From positions 1 through 48,775 of the forward strand of contig JBEKBS010000020.1 in assembly GCA_050015275.1 (NCBI GenBank): DNA of 48,775 bases, read 5' to 3'. The notes beneath the pieces were generated by a model. That model was not told the DNA's origin. It searched no databases and worked only from the letters and a program-made list of their open reading frames with translations. Shown here piece by piece: positions 41,493-48,775 of the stretch (position 1 is its first letter; each line of letters begins with the position of its first letter). This stretch comes from DATKJS01 sp050015275. GTDB taxonomy: Bacteria; Acidobacteriota; Aminicenantia; Aminicenantales; Saccharicenantaceae. The translations under genes were made by a program, and so were the position numbers.

Positions 41493-42316
41493 GTCCTCTC
41501 CGGTCCTTTGCCCGTCAGCGGCCGGTTGAGGCTGCCCATCCGATATCCCTCGATATCCAGGGCGATCCATAAGTAGCCCAGCGACTTGAGCGACGACGCG
41601 ATCGTTCTCAGGGTCCCGGGCCTCATGATCCGCGGGAAATCCTGGACCGGGATCTCGATGCGCGCGATCGGGCCGTGGTGGCGGAGCCTGACGACGGGAA
41701 AACCCATGCCTCTGATTAACGTCTCTCCCCGGTGGACCTTCTTGAGGATATCCGCCGTGATGCGGGTCCCGTAGGGGACCCGGCTGGCCAGGCAGGGGTT
41801 GGCCGGCTTGTCCCACGAGGCCAGGCCGAGCCGCCTCGAATGATCACGGATATCTTTCTTGGTCCAGGCCGCGAGGATGAACGGGCTGACGACCCCGAAT
41901 TCCGCGGCGGCCTTCCGCCCCGGCCGGTGGTCGGAAAGGTCATCGGCGTTCGTGGCGTCGAAGATGACGGGGATCCCGCTCCGGCGGGCCAGGCGGGAGA
42001 TCTTGCCATAAAGTTCCTGCTTGCAGTAATAGCACCGGTCGCCCGGATTTTCCGAGAAGTTCCGGCAGGCCAGCTCGTCGGTCTCGAGGAGCACATGCCG
42101 GACCCCCAGCTCTTTGGTGAACCGCCGGGCCACGGCCCTTTCCTCCCGCGTATAGGTCTGCGAAACTCCGGTCACGGCGACGACGTTCCGCTTTCCCAGG
42201 ATGTCGGAGCAGAGCTTCAGAAGCAGGCTCGAATCGACCCCCCCGGAGAAGGCGATGACCGCCTTGGGGGTGCGGCCGACGATCTCGGTCAGCTTATTCA
42301 TCTTTGAGGGCTTCAT
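41489..42316 (-). CDS. larE: ATP-dependent sacrificial-sulfur-transferase-like protein (LarE family)
   Basis: A 275-aa PP-loop ATPase. ATG 42316 is chosen because it follows AGAAGGAG at ideal spacing; in-frame ATGs at 42334 and 42346 lack sites. Motifs: VIAFSGGVDSSLLLKLCSD, DRCYYCKQELYGKI (CxxC), DATNADDLSDHRPGRKAAAEF and KPANPCLASRVPYGTRIT, whose Cys is the LarE sulfur donor. LarE normally matures the nickel-pincer cofactor, but no larA, larB or larC gene is near. It is coupled to mnmA by GTGA, so two PP-loop sulfur enzymes are co-translated. Confidence 0.85.
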   Translation of the reverse strand: MKPSKMNKLTEIVGRTPKAVIAFSGGVDSSLLLKLCSDILGKRNVVAVTGVSQTYTREERAVARRFTKELGVRHVLLETDELACRNFSENPGDRCYYCKQELYGKISRLARRSGIPVIFDATNADDLSDHRPGRKAAAEFGVVSPFILAAWTKKDIRDHSRRLGLASWDKPANPCLASRVPYGTRITADILKKVHRGETLIRGMGFPVVRLRHHGPIARIEIPVQDFPRIMRPGTLRTIASSLKSLGYLWIALDIEGYRMGSLNRPLTGKGPERT

Positions 42317-42346
42317 CGGGACTCCTTCTGTCATGGACTGGCGCAT

Positions 42347-42683
42347 GTGCTTACGGGTTCTTCTCCTGTTGTCCGGGGCGGCGCATTTTGATCAGAGCCC
42401 CTCATCCCCGGAACGACTTGCGGCCAGGACACATGTCGCTCCCTTCGTCCCCCGACAACGGATCAGATAGGACTTAGCGGAATGGCGTTCCGCCACCGAG
42501 GCTCCTGATCCTGCGGGATCAAGCTGGCGAGCCGCCGGCGGCGGATGGGCGAGCTTCTCTTGATCCTGGCATCGGAAATCGAATTTCATTATATATCAGG
42601 GAGGATCAATAAACCACTCGGGGCTCCGGCACGAGGCGCGGCGCAAGAGCCGTTCCCTCAGCCCGAAACGCACCGGCGGCGGG
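42347..42683. other. 337-bp hairpin-rich gap upstream of larE and downstream of the MgtE_N gene
   Basis: No convincing gene is present. The sequence has three short perfect hairpins within 70 bp: GCGGAA/TTCCGC (42477-42493), GATCC/GGATC (42507-42520) and GCCGCCGGCGGC (42531-42542). An AT-rich ATTATATATC lies near 42588. These could form part of a REP-like repeat or a transcription end for the Mg operon. No promoter for larE was identified. Confidence 0.4.
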
Positions 42684-43946
42684 CTATTGCTCGACGGCGA
42701 GGATGTCTTTGTGGCGGACGGCCCCGATGAGCTTCCGTTGGTGATCGACAAGAGGCAGGGACCGGAAATCGTACTTGGCGAATTCGCGGGCGGCGTCGGA
42801 GATCGTGTCCTCGGGCGAAAGGCTGACGACTTGCTCCGTCATCAGGCTGCCCAGCGTTTCCTCTGGTCCGGCCATGATCAGGTCCCGGATGTCGATGACG
42901 CCTTTGAGCGTCCGGTCCGGGGCGATGACGTAGACGTACATGACGATGTCGTAGCGCTTCGATCTGTCCCGGAATCTTGTCAGGGCGTCGTTGACCGAGG
43001 CCGCCTCCGGCAGGGCCACGTAGTTGTTCGTGGCCAGGGACATCAGGTGGATCTCGTGCTCGTTCAGGAGCTCATTGACCTTGGCGCTGACCTCATGGGC
43101 GAGGGAGCCCTTGAACGCCTCGGCCTCATGGCGGGGCAGGATCTCCAGGATGTCGGCGATCTGGGCCGGCGTCATGGTGTTCAGGAGCTCGACGATCCTA
43201 TCGCGGCGGACGGAGGCCACCAACTGCCGCTGGACCCTGGGCTCGGTTTCTTCCAAAGTATCCGCGGCCGTCTCAGTATCCAGAGCGTTGAAGACGGAGA
43301 TCCGCTCGTCGCCGCTCAGTTCCTCGAGGATGTCGGCCAGGTCGGCCGGATGGATGTCCGCGATCCTGTCCCAGGAGATGTTCAGCTTGACGTCGCCCCT
43401 GAACCGGCTTAAGTCCGAGGGCAGGGCCTGGACGTAACGCCAGGGAAGGAGCTGAGGCTCCTTGAAGCTGCCGCCGAGAAGCCGGGCCAGCCAGCGCAGC
43501 CTGAGCCGGCGCAGCATCCCGACCTTGCTGACGTCCACGTGGACGATGAACAACCGGCCTTCCATGTGCAGGAGGTGGATGTCGTAGACAACTTCGACCT
43601 CGTATTCGTCCGTATCGATGATGTGCTTGTCGAGGATCATGTCCCTGATCAGAATCCTCTCGGGCTCGCCCTTGAATTCCTTGAGGGCCAGGCCCTCCGG
43701 GACGTTAAGGACGATCCTGCGATAGTCCATGGCCCGGACGCAGCTGAAGGGAACCGCGAGCGGAGGGCGGCCGAAGGTGCGGTTCACGATCAGGTTGACG
43801 ACCTCGGGATACAGGCCGCCGTGCTTGATCTCGAGGTCCCGCAGCCGGCCGATCACGACCTTGGGCTCCTGAACGACTTTGTCGCCGATGAGCTGGCTGA
43901 TGAAAAAGAATTCCGCCGGACCCCGGTTTTTCTCTTTTTCGTTCAT
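42684..43946 (-). CDS. Soluble MgtE N-domain/CBS-pair protein
   Basis: A 420-aa protein. Residues about 1-165 form a PRC-barrel-like N-terminal region (FFFISQLIGDKVVQEPKVVIGRL; VVYDIHLLHMEGRLFIVHVDVSKVGMLRRLRL). Residues about 195-295 form the helical MgtE_N superhelix (IADIHPADLADILEELSGDERISVFNALDTETAADTLEE). Residues about 298-418 form two CBS motifs (YVALPEAASVNDALTRFRDRS; VSLSPEDTISDAAREFAKYDFRSLPLVDHQRKLIGAV). The MgtE transmembrane domain is absent. In MgtE these domains sense magnesium and gate the pore. Here it is co-transcribed with the Nramp-type transporter and a 58-aa membrane protein, suggesting a split sensor. Confidence 0.88.
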   Translation of the reverse strand: MNEKEKNRGPAEFFFISQLIGDKVVQEPKVVIGRLRDLEIKHGGLYPEVVNLIVNRTFGRPPLAVPFSCVRAMDYRRIVLNVPEGLALKEFKGEPERILIRDMILDKHIIDTDEYEVEVVYDIHLLHMEGRLFIVHVDVSKVGMLRRLRLRWLARLLGGSFKEPQLLPWRYVQALPSDLSRFRGDVKLNISWDRIADIHPADLADILEELSGDERISVFNALDTETAADTLEETEPRVQRQLVASVRRDRIVELLNTMTPAQIADILEILPRHEAEAFKGSLAHEVSAKVNELLNEHEIHLMSLATNNYVALPEAASVNDALTRFRDRSKRYDIVMYVYVIAPDRTLKGVIDIRDLIMAGPEETLGSLMTEQVVSLSPEDTISDAAREFAKYDFRSLPLVDHQRKLIGAVRHKDILAVEQ

Positions 43947-43953
43947 GGCGCGC

Positions 43954-44130
43954 TCACTTCTGAACCATGGAGATGAATTTCAGGACGAGAATCCCGACCA
44001 GGAGGATCAGGTAGAGTCTCAGCATGAACAGGGCGACCTTGACGCCTTTGGTCATCTTGACCCGGGGATGGGAGTATTTTTCGTTGATCTCGCGGATCTT
44101 GCTGAAGCGGGGCCGGAAAAAGTTCTTCAC
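43954..44130 (-). CDS. 58-aa single-span membrane microprotein
   Basis: GTG 44130 follows AGGGAGAG. The product has a basic, soluble N-terminal half (FFRPRFSKIREINEKYSHPR) and one strong transmembrane helix (residues about 32-51, VALFMLRLYLILLVGILVLK), ending MVQK. It starts 23 bp after the transporter stop and ends 7 bp before the MgtE_N gene, so it lies tightly inside the operon. It may bridge the soluble sensor to the transporter. Translation is not proven. Confidence 0.6.
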   Translation of the reverse strand: MKNFFRPRFSKIREINEKYSHPRVKMTKGVKVALFMLRLYLILLVGILVLKFISMVQK

Positions 44131-44153
44131 GTCGGTCTCTCCCTTATTCTCCT

Positions 44154-45464
44154 CTATCGAAACAGATTGGGGAAGAGCGCGCTCACGGCGTACAGGGTGG
44201 ACAGGGCCACGATGATGACGACGATCGAGACGCTGATGATGTTCTGGGCGCGGGTGTTCCTGTATTTCCCCATGAGCTCGCCGTCGTTAAGGAGAAGGAT
44301 CAAAAAGACCAGGGCGGCCGGCAGCAGGGTCACGGCGATGACCTGGACGAAGAGAGTGATCATGATCAACGGGGCGCCCGGGATCAGGACCACGATGCCC
44401 GCCGAGAGGAGCAGGATGAAGTAGCTGCCGTAGAACCAGGGCGCGTCCTTGATCTTGTTATTCAGGGAATGGGCCCAGCCGAAGATCTCGCCGAAGGCCC
44501 AGGAACTCGCCAGCGAAATGCAGATGGCACCCAGAAACCCGGCGTCGAAAAGGCCGATCGCCAGCAAGGTCCCCAGGTATTTGTTGATGCCCATCAGCGC
44601 CTGGGAGGCCTGGGCGGCGCTGTCGATCTGGACGCCCTTGAGGACCGTGGCCGTGACGATGAGGACGAAAACGGCCACGAGCACGGTGCACATGGATCCG
44701 ACGAAGGTGTCGACCTTGCCGAAGGGGATGTCCTTCTCGTCCATGCCTTTATCGACGACGGCGCTCTGCTGGAAGAAGACCATCCAGGGCGCGATGGTCG
44801 TGCCGATGTTCGCCATCAGGAAGAAGAAGATGTTGTTGTTGAATCCGCCGGGGAAGCCGGGGATGAGCGCCCCGCGCAGGACTGCGGAAACGGACGGGTG
44901 GACCATGAACGCGCCCGGAATATAGATCAGGTTGATCCCGCAGAAGATCAGGGCGACCTTTTCCCACGTCCAGTAGCGGCCCTGCAGGACCATGATGCCC
45001 ATGACAATGGAAACGGCAATCACTGTCGCGAAGGGCGGGATGTGAAAAATGCTCATGGCCGCCGTCATGCCGATGAATTCGGTGACCAGGGTCAGCCAGT
45101 CCGTGAGGACGAGGTCGGTCAGCGAGAACCAGCCCCAGAACTTGCCGAACGTCTCGAAAATGGCTTCGGCGTGTCCCCGCTTGGTGACGGCGCCGAGGCG
45201 GACGGTCATCTCCTGGACATAATACGCGGCGGGGCCCAGGATGACGAGGAACCAGATCAGGCCATACCCAAAACGGGCCCCGGTGGCGGCATAGGTTGTG
45301 ATCCCGCCGGCGTCATTGTCGGCCACCATGACGATGATCCCCGGCCCGGCAACGGCCAGGAATATGGACACCCACTTAGCGATTCGGCGGTATCGATAGT
45401 AGAGCCGCGGGACGATCCCGATGCTCCGCTTGCGCACAGCCGGAGCTTCGACTGGGGCCTTCAT
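44154..45464 (-). CDS. Nramp-related magnesium-type transporter (NRMT-like)
   Basis: A 436-aa protein with about 11 membrane helices. ATG 45464 has a GAGGA site and replaces a longer open frame. In helix 1 the canonical DPGN is DAGG (Asp51-Gly54, in VADNDAGGITTY), so the metal-ligand Asn is Gly. In helix 6 the canonical MPH is APW (Ala225-Trp227, in IGTTIAPWMVFF), so the transition-metal-selecting Met is Ala. Both changes are features of the SLC11-related magnesium transporters (NRMT). The downstream MgtE_N-CBS protein fits Mg2+ better than Mn2+ or Fe2+. A near-consensus promoter precedes it. Confidence 0.88.
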   Translation of the reverse strand: MKAPVEAPAVRKRSIGIVPRLYYRYRRIAKWVSIFLAVAGPGIIVMVADNDAGGITTYAATGARFGYGLIWFLVILGPAAYYVQEMTVRLGAVTKRGHAEAIFETFGKFWGWFSLTDLVLTDWLTLVTEFIGMTAAMSIFHIPPFATVIAVSIVMGIMVLQGRYWTWEKVALIFCGINLIYIPGAFMVHPSVSAVLRGALIPGFPGGFNNNIFFFLMANIGTTIAPWMVFFQQSAVVDKGMDEKDIPFGKVDTFVGSMCTVLVAVFVLIVTATVLKGVQIDSAAQASQALMGINKYLGTLLAIGLFDAGFLGAICISLASSWAFGEIFGWAHSLNNKIKDAPWFYGSYFILLLSAGIVVLIPGAPLIMITLFVQVIAVTLLPAALVFLILLLNDGELMGKYRNTRAQNIISVSIVVIIVALSTLYAVSALFPNLFR

Positions 45465-45513
45465 CAGATCCTCGCATGGTCGTTTCTCGTTATTGATCCC
45501 GGCTCGTTTTTGC

Positions 45514-45543
45514 AATATAGCCCGCGTTTCGGGGCCTTGTCAA
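45514..45543 (-). promoter_or_regulatory. Strong sigma70-type promoter of the NRMT operon
   Basis: -35 TTGACA (45543-45538), 18-bp spacer, -10 TATATT (45519-45514). The predicted leader is about 43 nt. This is the closest to consensus promoter in the window. Confidence 0.65.
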
Positions 45544-45584
45544 CACATGGAACGAGAAAATCGAAAGTCTTGCGGTCGCGAGCT

Positions 45585-46844
45585 TCAGCTGACCACGACG
45601 CGGTGGATCTTCTTTTTCCCGGCCTTGAGCAGCATGCCCTCGGGACCGATGTCCTTGATCGTCAGGAGCCGCTCGAGGCTGCCGATCCGCTCCTCGTTGA
45701 CGGAGAGCCCGCCCTGTTCGATCAGCCGTTTCGCCTCCCGGCGCGACGGCGTCAGGCCGACCTCGGTGAAGAGCTCGGCCGGGCTGATCCCCGCTTCGAG
45801 GCGGGCGCGGGCGATGGCGGTCGTCGGGAGCATGGTGATATCGCCTCCAGCGCCTGATTTTCCGTTGGCCGTCCCGTTCAAAAAAGCGGCGCCGGCCGCC
45901 GCCTTGGCCTCGTCCGCCGCCTTCTCGCCGTGGGTGATTTTCGTCGCTTCGAAGGCCAGGACGCGCTTCGCCTCGTTGATCTTGCTGTCCTTGAGTGCCG
46001 CCAACTCCTTGATCTCCTCGAGCGGAAGCAGGGTGAAGAGACGGAGAAAACGGCCGACGTCGCGGTCGTCAACGTTGATCCAGTACTGGTAAAAATCGTA
46101 AGGGCTGAATTGCTCGGAATCCAGCCAGACCGCTCCCTGGGCCGTTTTGCCCATTTTGGCTCCGGACGCGGTCGTCAGGAGAGGAAACGTCAGGGCCTCG
46201 ACCGTCGCTCCTTCGATCCGGCGGATGAGGTCGACCCCGGCCAGGATATTCCCCCACTGGTCGTCCCCGCCCATCTGGAGGGTGCAGCCGTATTGCCGGA
46301 AAAGGGTCAGGTAGTCGTAGGCCTGGAGGAGCTGGTAGTTGAATTCGATGAAGGACAGCCCCTTCTCGAGCCGGAGCTTGTAGGCCTCGGTGGCCAGCAT
46401 CCGGTTGACGCTGAAATGCCGGCCGATATCGCGGAGGAACTGGATGTAGTTCAGGGGCAGCAGCCAGTCCGCGTTGTCGACGGCGATGGCCCCGGCGCCG
46501 TCGAACCGGAGGTAGCGGGCGAGCTGGATTTGGAGGGTCCGGCCCTGGGCGAGGATGGTCTCCTCGTCGAGCATCTGGCGCATCTCGCTCTTGCCGCTCG
46601 GGTCGCCGACCATGGTCGTCCCGCCGCCGACGACGGCGATGGCCCGGTGACCGGCCCGGCGGAGGTGGACCATGGCCATGATGGGGACGAGGCTCCCGGC
46701 GTGGAGGCTCGTCGCGGTGCTGTCGAAGCCGACGTAGAACGTGACGGGTTTGCCGCCGAGCATCTTCCGGACCGCGGCCTCATCGGAGACCTGGGCGATG
46801 AAGCCGCGCTCCTTCAGCTCGTCAAAGACGTTGCCGCTCATCAT
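45585..46844 (-). CDS. tyrS: Tyrosyl-tRNA synthetase
   Basis: A 419-aa class-Ic synthetase that charges tRNA-Tyr. It has VTFYVGFDSTATSLHAGSLVP (HIGH-like HAGS), YQLLQAYDYLTLFRQYGCTLQMGGDDQWGN, and the KMSKS-like ASGAKMGKTAQG. The C-terminal S4 domain is present (TPSRREAKRLIEQGGLSVNEERI). It has the length of the standard bacterial form. The start ATG 46844 is adjacent to a second ATG (46841), with GAGG upstream and a -10-like TATGAT at 46869-46864. It lies upstream of the NRMT operon in the same direction, 120 bp away, which has its own promoter. Confidence 0.96.
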   Translation of the reverse strand: MMSGNVFDELKERGFIAQVSDEAAVRKMLGGKPVTFYVGFDSTATSLHAGSLVPIMAMVHLRRAGHRAIAVVGGGTTMVGDPSGKSEMRQMLDEETILAQGRTLQIQLARYLRFDGAGAIAVDNADWLLPLNYIQFLRDIGRHFSVNRMLATEAYKLRLEKGLSFIEFNYQLLQAYDYLTLFRQYGCTLQMGGDDQWGNILAGVDLIRRIEGATVEALTFPLLTTASGAKMGKTAQGAVWLDSEQFSPYDFYQYWINVDDRDVGRFLRLFTLLPLEEIKELAALKDSKINEAKRVLAFEATKITHGEKAADEAKAAAGAAFLNGTANGKSGAGGDITMLPTTAIARARLEAGISPAELFTEVGLTPSRREAKRLIEQGGLSVNEERIGSLERLLTIKDIGPEGMLLKAGKKKIHRVVVS

Positions 46845-46943
46845 CCTGCCTCAAAAGTCTTATATCATAGGGCAGGCGATCCCGTCCACCGGGGAGAGGG
46901 GACCGCCGAAGCACACGAGCCCTCAGCCGGGTTGACCTGGGGC

Positions 46944-48775
46944 CTAGTCCAGCCCTCTTTTTTTGAGCAGCGGCTCGATCCGCGGCTCGCGGCCGCGGAA
47001 GCGCTTGTAGAGGACCATTGGATCTTCCGTATCGCCCTTCTCCAGGATGTTCGTCCGGAAGGATTTGGCCGTGGCCTGGTCGAAGAGGCTTGTCTCTTTG
47101 AAGGCCTCGAAGGCGTCGGAATCGAGGACGGCGGCCCAGATATAACTATAATACCCGGCGGAATAGCCGATCCCGCTGCTGAAGATATGGTTGAAATAGG
47201 TCGTCCGGTATCGGCTGACGATTTCCGGCATGAGGCCGATCCTGGCCATGGAATCCGCCTCGAACTTCAAGGGGTCGATCTCCTTGGGCTCCGTGAGGCT
47301 GTGCCAGTCCATGTCCAGGTAACAGGCCGCGACGTATTCCACGGTCTCGAAGCCCTGGTTGAAGAACTTGCTCTTGTTGATCTTTTCGATCAGGGCGTCG
47401 GGGATGGGCTCGCCGGTCTTGTAGTGCTTCGCGTACATCTTGAGGACCGCGGGATCGGTGGCCCAGTTTTCCATGACCTGGGAACAGAGCTCGACGAAAT
47501 CACCCCGGACGTTCGTCCCCGAGAGGCTCTCGTAGGTGCATTTCGAGAGCAGCCCCTGGAGGGCGTGGCCGAACTCGTGGAAAAGGGTCGTGGCCTCCTC
47601 GAAGCTGATCAGGGCGGGCTCGCCCGCCGTCGGCTTGGAGAAATTCCCGTTGTTGACGATGACGGGCCGGATGTCCACGCCGTTCCGGACGGACTGCTCG
47701 CGGTAGTTGCTCATCCAGGCCCCGCCTTCCTTGTTCGGACGCGGGTAGTAGTCGACGTAGAGGATCCCCAGGTGAGAGCCGTCGGCGTCCTTGACCTCGA
47801 AGACCCGGACGTCCTCCTGGTATTTGGGGATGCCGCTGAGCTCGGTGAAAGTGATCCCGTAGAGCTTGTGGGCCACTTCGTAGGCGCCGTTGCGGACATT
47901 CTCGAGCTGGAAGTAGGGTCTCAAAGCACTGTCGTCGAGGTCGTACTTGGCCTTCCGGACTTTTTCGGCGTAGTACCACCAGTCCCAGGGCTGGAGCTTG
48001 AAGCCTCGGCCTTCCTTGTCGATCATGGCCTGCATTTCGGCGGCCTCGGCTTTGGCCCTCGCCATGGCCGGCTTCCAGATCTTGCCGAGGAGAGCGTAGA
48101 CGGCCTCGGGGGTCTTGGCCATGTTCTCTTCAAGAACGTAGGCGGCGTGCGTCTTATAGCCGAGGAGATTGGCCCGCTCGACGCGGAGGGTAGCGATCCT
48201 GACCGCGTTGGCCTTGTTGTCGAGCTCATTGCCGTTGTTTCCGCGCATGATGTAGGCCTTGAACATCTTTTCCCGGAGGTCGCGCTTCTCGGAGTACTGG
48301 AGGAACGGGATGAGGCTCGGCTTGGCGAGCGTGAAAACCCATTTTCCGGGCGTGCCCCTCTCCTTGGCGGTCTCCGCCGCGCCGGCGACGACGGCCGGGG
48401 GCAGGCCGGCGAGGTCCGTGTCTTTCTCGAGGACGAGCTCGAAGGCGCTGTTCTCCTTGAGGATGTTCTCGCCGAACTTCACGGTCACGACAGAAAGCTC
48501 CTCATTGATCTGGCGGAGCCGGGCCTGCTTGTCCGGAGCGAGGTTCGCCCCGTTCCTGACGAACTCCTTGTATGTCTTCTCGAGCAACCGGCCTTGCTCG
48601 GCGTTCAGGCCGAGCTTGCCGCGGCCCTCGTAGACGGTCTTGACGCGGGCGAACAGGCCGGCGTCGAGGGCGATGTCGTCGGCGTGCTTGGCCAGCTTGG
48701 GGGCGACGTCCTTGGCGATCTGTTGGAGCTGGTCGTTGGTGTTGGACGAGTTCAGGTTGCTGAAAACGGCGCCGA
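46944..48775 (-). CDS. dcp: M3-family oligopeptidase (Dcp-like), N-terminus cut off by window edge
   Basis: 609 residues are visible and the frame remains open to the right edge, so roughly the first 80-100 residues are missing. The zinc motif is EEATTLFHEFGHALQGLLS (HEFGH). M3 landmarks also include TNVRGDFVELCSQVMENW, NQGFETVEYVAACYLDMDWHSL, and a YSAGYYSYIWAAVLDSDAFEAF segment typical of Dcp. These enzymes cleave short peptides into dipeptides or smaller products. No signal peptide can be assessed. It fits the peptide-degrading profile of the window, with the M14 and M28 peptidases. It is downstream of nothing visible and upstream-facing toward tyrS on the same strand. Confidence 0.93.
   Translation of the reverse strand, partial: GAVFSNLNSSNTNDQLQQIAKDVAPKLAKHADDIALDAGLFARVKTVYEGRGKLGLNAEQGRLLEKTYKEFVRNGANLAPDKQARLRQINEELSVVTVKFGENILKENSAFELVLEKDTDLAGLPPAVVAGAAETAKERGTPGKWVFTLAKPSLIPFLQYSEKRDLREKMFKAYIMRGNNGNELDNKANAVRIATLRVERANLLGYKTHAAYVLEENMAKTPEAVYALLGKIWKPAMARAKAEAAEMQAMIDKEGRGFKLQPWDWWYYAEKVRKAKYDLDDSALRPYFQLENVRNGAYEVAHKLYGITFTELSGIPKYQEDVRVFEVKDADGSHLGILYVDYYPRPNKEGGAWMSNYREQSVRNGVDIRPVIVNNGNFSKPTAGEPALISFEEATTLFHEFGHALQGLLSKCTYESLSGTNVRGDFVELCSQVMENWATDPAVLKMYAKHYKTGEPIPDALIEKINKSKFFNQGFETVEYVAACYLDMDWHSLTEPKEIDPLKFEADSMARIGLMPEIVSRYRTTYFNHIFSSGIGYSAGYYSYIWAAVLDSDAFEAFKETSLFDQATAKSFRTNILEKGDTEDPMVLYKRFRGREPRIEPLLKKRGLD

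Noticed and set aside
41489..42316. LarE as evidence for lactate racemase nickel-pincer synthesis
   Set aside because: No larA, larB or larC nearby; the partner is mnmA.
44469..45857. 462-aa open frame opposite the Nramp gene
   Set aside because: Same shadow pattern; the minus strand has the membrane helices and promoter.

Overview
The window is GC-rich bacterial DNA with a strong G/C bias at third codon positions, which is why long open frames shadow most genes on the opposite strand. Gene content suggests an anaerobic, peptide- and glycan-degrading member of the Acidobacteriota/Aminicenantes group: an Acidobacteria-type VWFA-related secreted protein, a tungsten/molybdenum cofactor operon, several secreted or cell-envelope peptidases (M14, M28, M3), a GH38 mannosidase and many exported proteins without known function. 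The lineage is an inference from family content; no rRNA, tRNA or phage marker was seen. Recognisable promoters follow a TTGAnn-17/18-TAnAnT pattern.

Layout. 1-8369: VWFA-related protein (cut by the left edge), a zinc-type URO-D/MtaA-like protein, a secreted hypothetical, and an SSS symporter followed by a GH38 alpha-mannosidase; a 154-bp inverted-repeat element overlaps the mannosidase start. 8567-16173: a long rightward housekeeping run, ftsH-folP-cdaA-ybbR-glmM-pdxJ-M20 hydrolase. 16178-18693: a diheme c-type protein on the minus strand and a dus gene that looks leaderless. 18694-25226: a nine-gene operon, tupABC-moeA-moaC-MOSC-moaA-mog (tungstate uptake plus pterin cofactor synthesis; eight named products, tupA to mog), preceded by a structured leader that looks like a Mo/W-cofactor riboswitch. 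25337-32368: small secreted protein, RF-like GGQ protein, M14 carboxypeptidase, and a minus-strand operon PfkB kinase - M28 lipoprotein peptidase, followed by a PTS-IIA/zinc-ribbon fusion, then DUF72. 32556-39332: two envelope hypotheticals, then a poly-gamma-glutamate-type locus in two convergent halves (DctM-like permease, 49-aa membrane protein and desuccinylase-like enzyme, against pgsB-pgsC-pgsW). 39457-48775: membrane-anchored methyltransferase, larE-mnmA, an Mg-type Nramp (NRMT) with a 58-aa membrane protein and a soluble MgtE_N-CBS protein, tyrS, and an M3 oligopeptidase cut by the right edge.

How genes work together. The tup/moa/moe/mog operon would import tungstate and build the pterin cofactor, with the leader as a likely feedback switch. 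The Nramp carries the residue changes of magnesium-type family members and is co-transcribed with an MgtE-like Mg-sensing domain protein, so it reads as a split Mg2+ channel/sensor system. The pgsB-C-W genes would make and handle poly-gamma-glutamate, and the facing permease and amidohydrolase-like genes are candidates for export or turnover. The folate, c-di-AMP and glmM genes form the usual cell-wall and signalling neighbourhood. The most unusual items are the split poly-gamma-glutamate locus, the NRMT/MgtE_N module, the PTS-IIA/zinc-ribbon fusion, the inverted-repeat element at the mannosidase start, and the candidate riboswitch.
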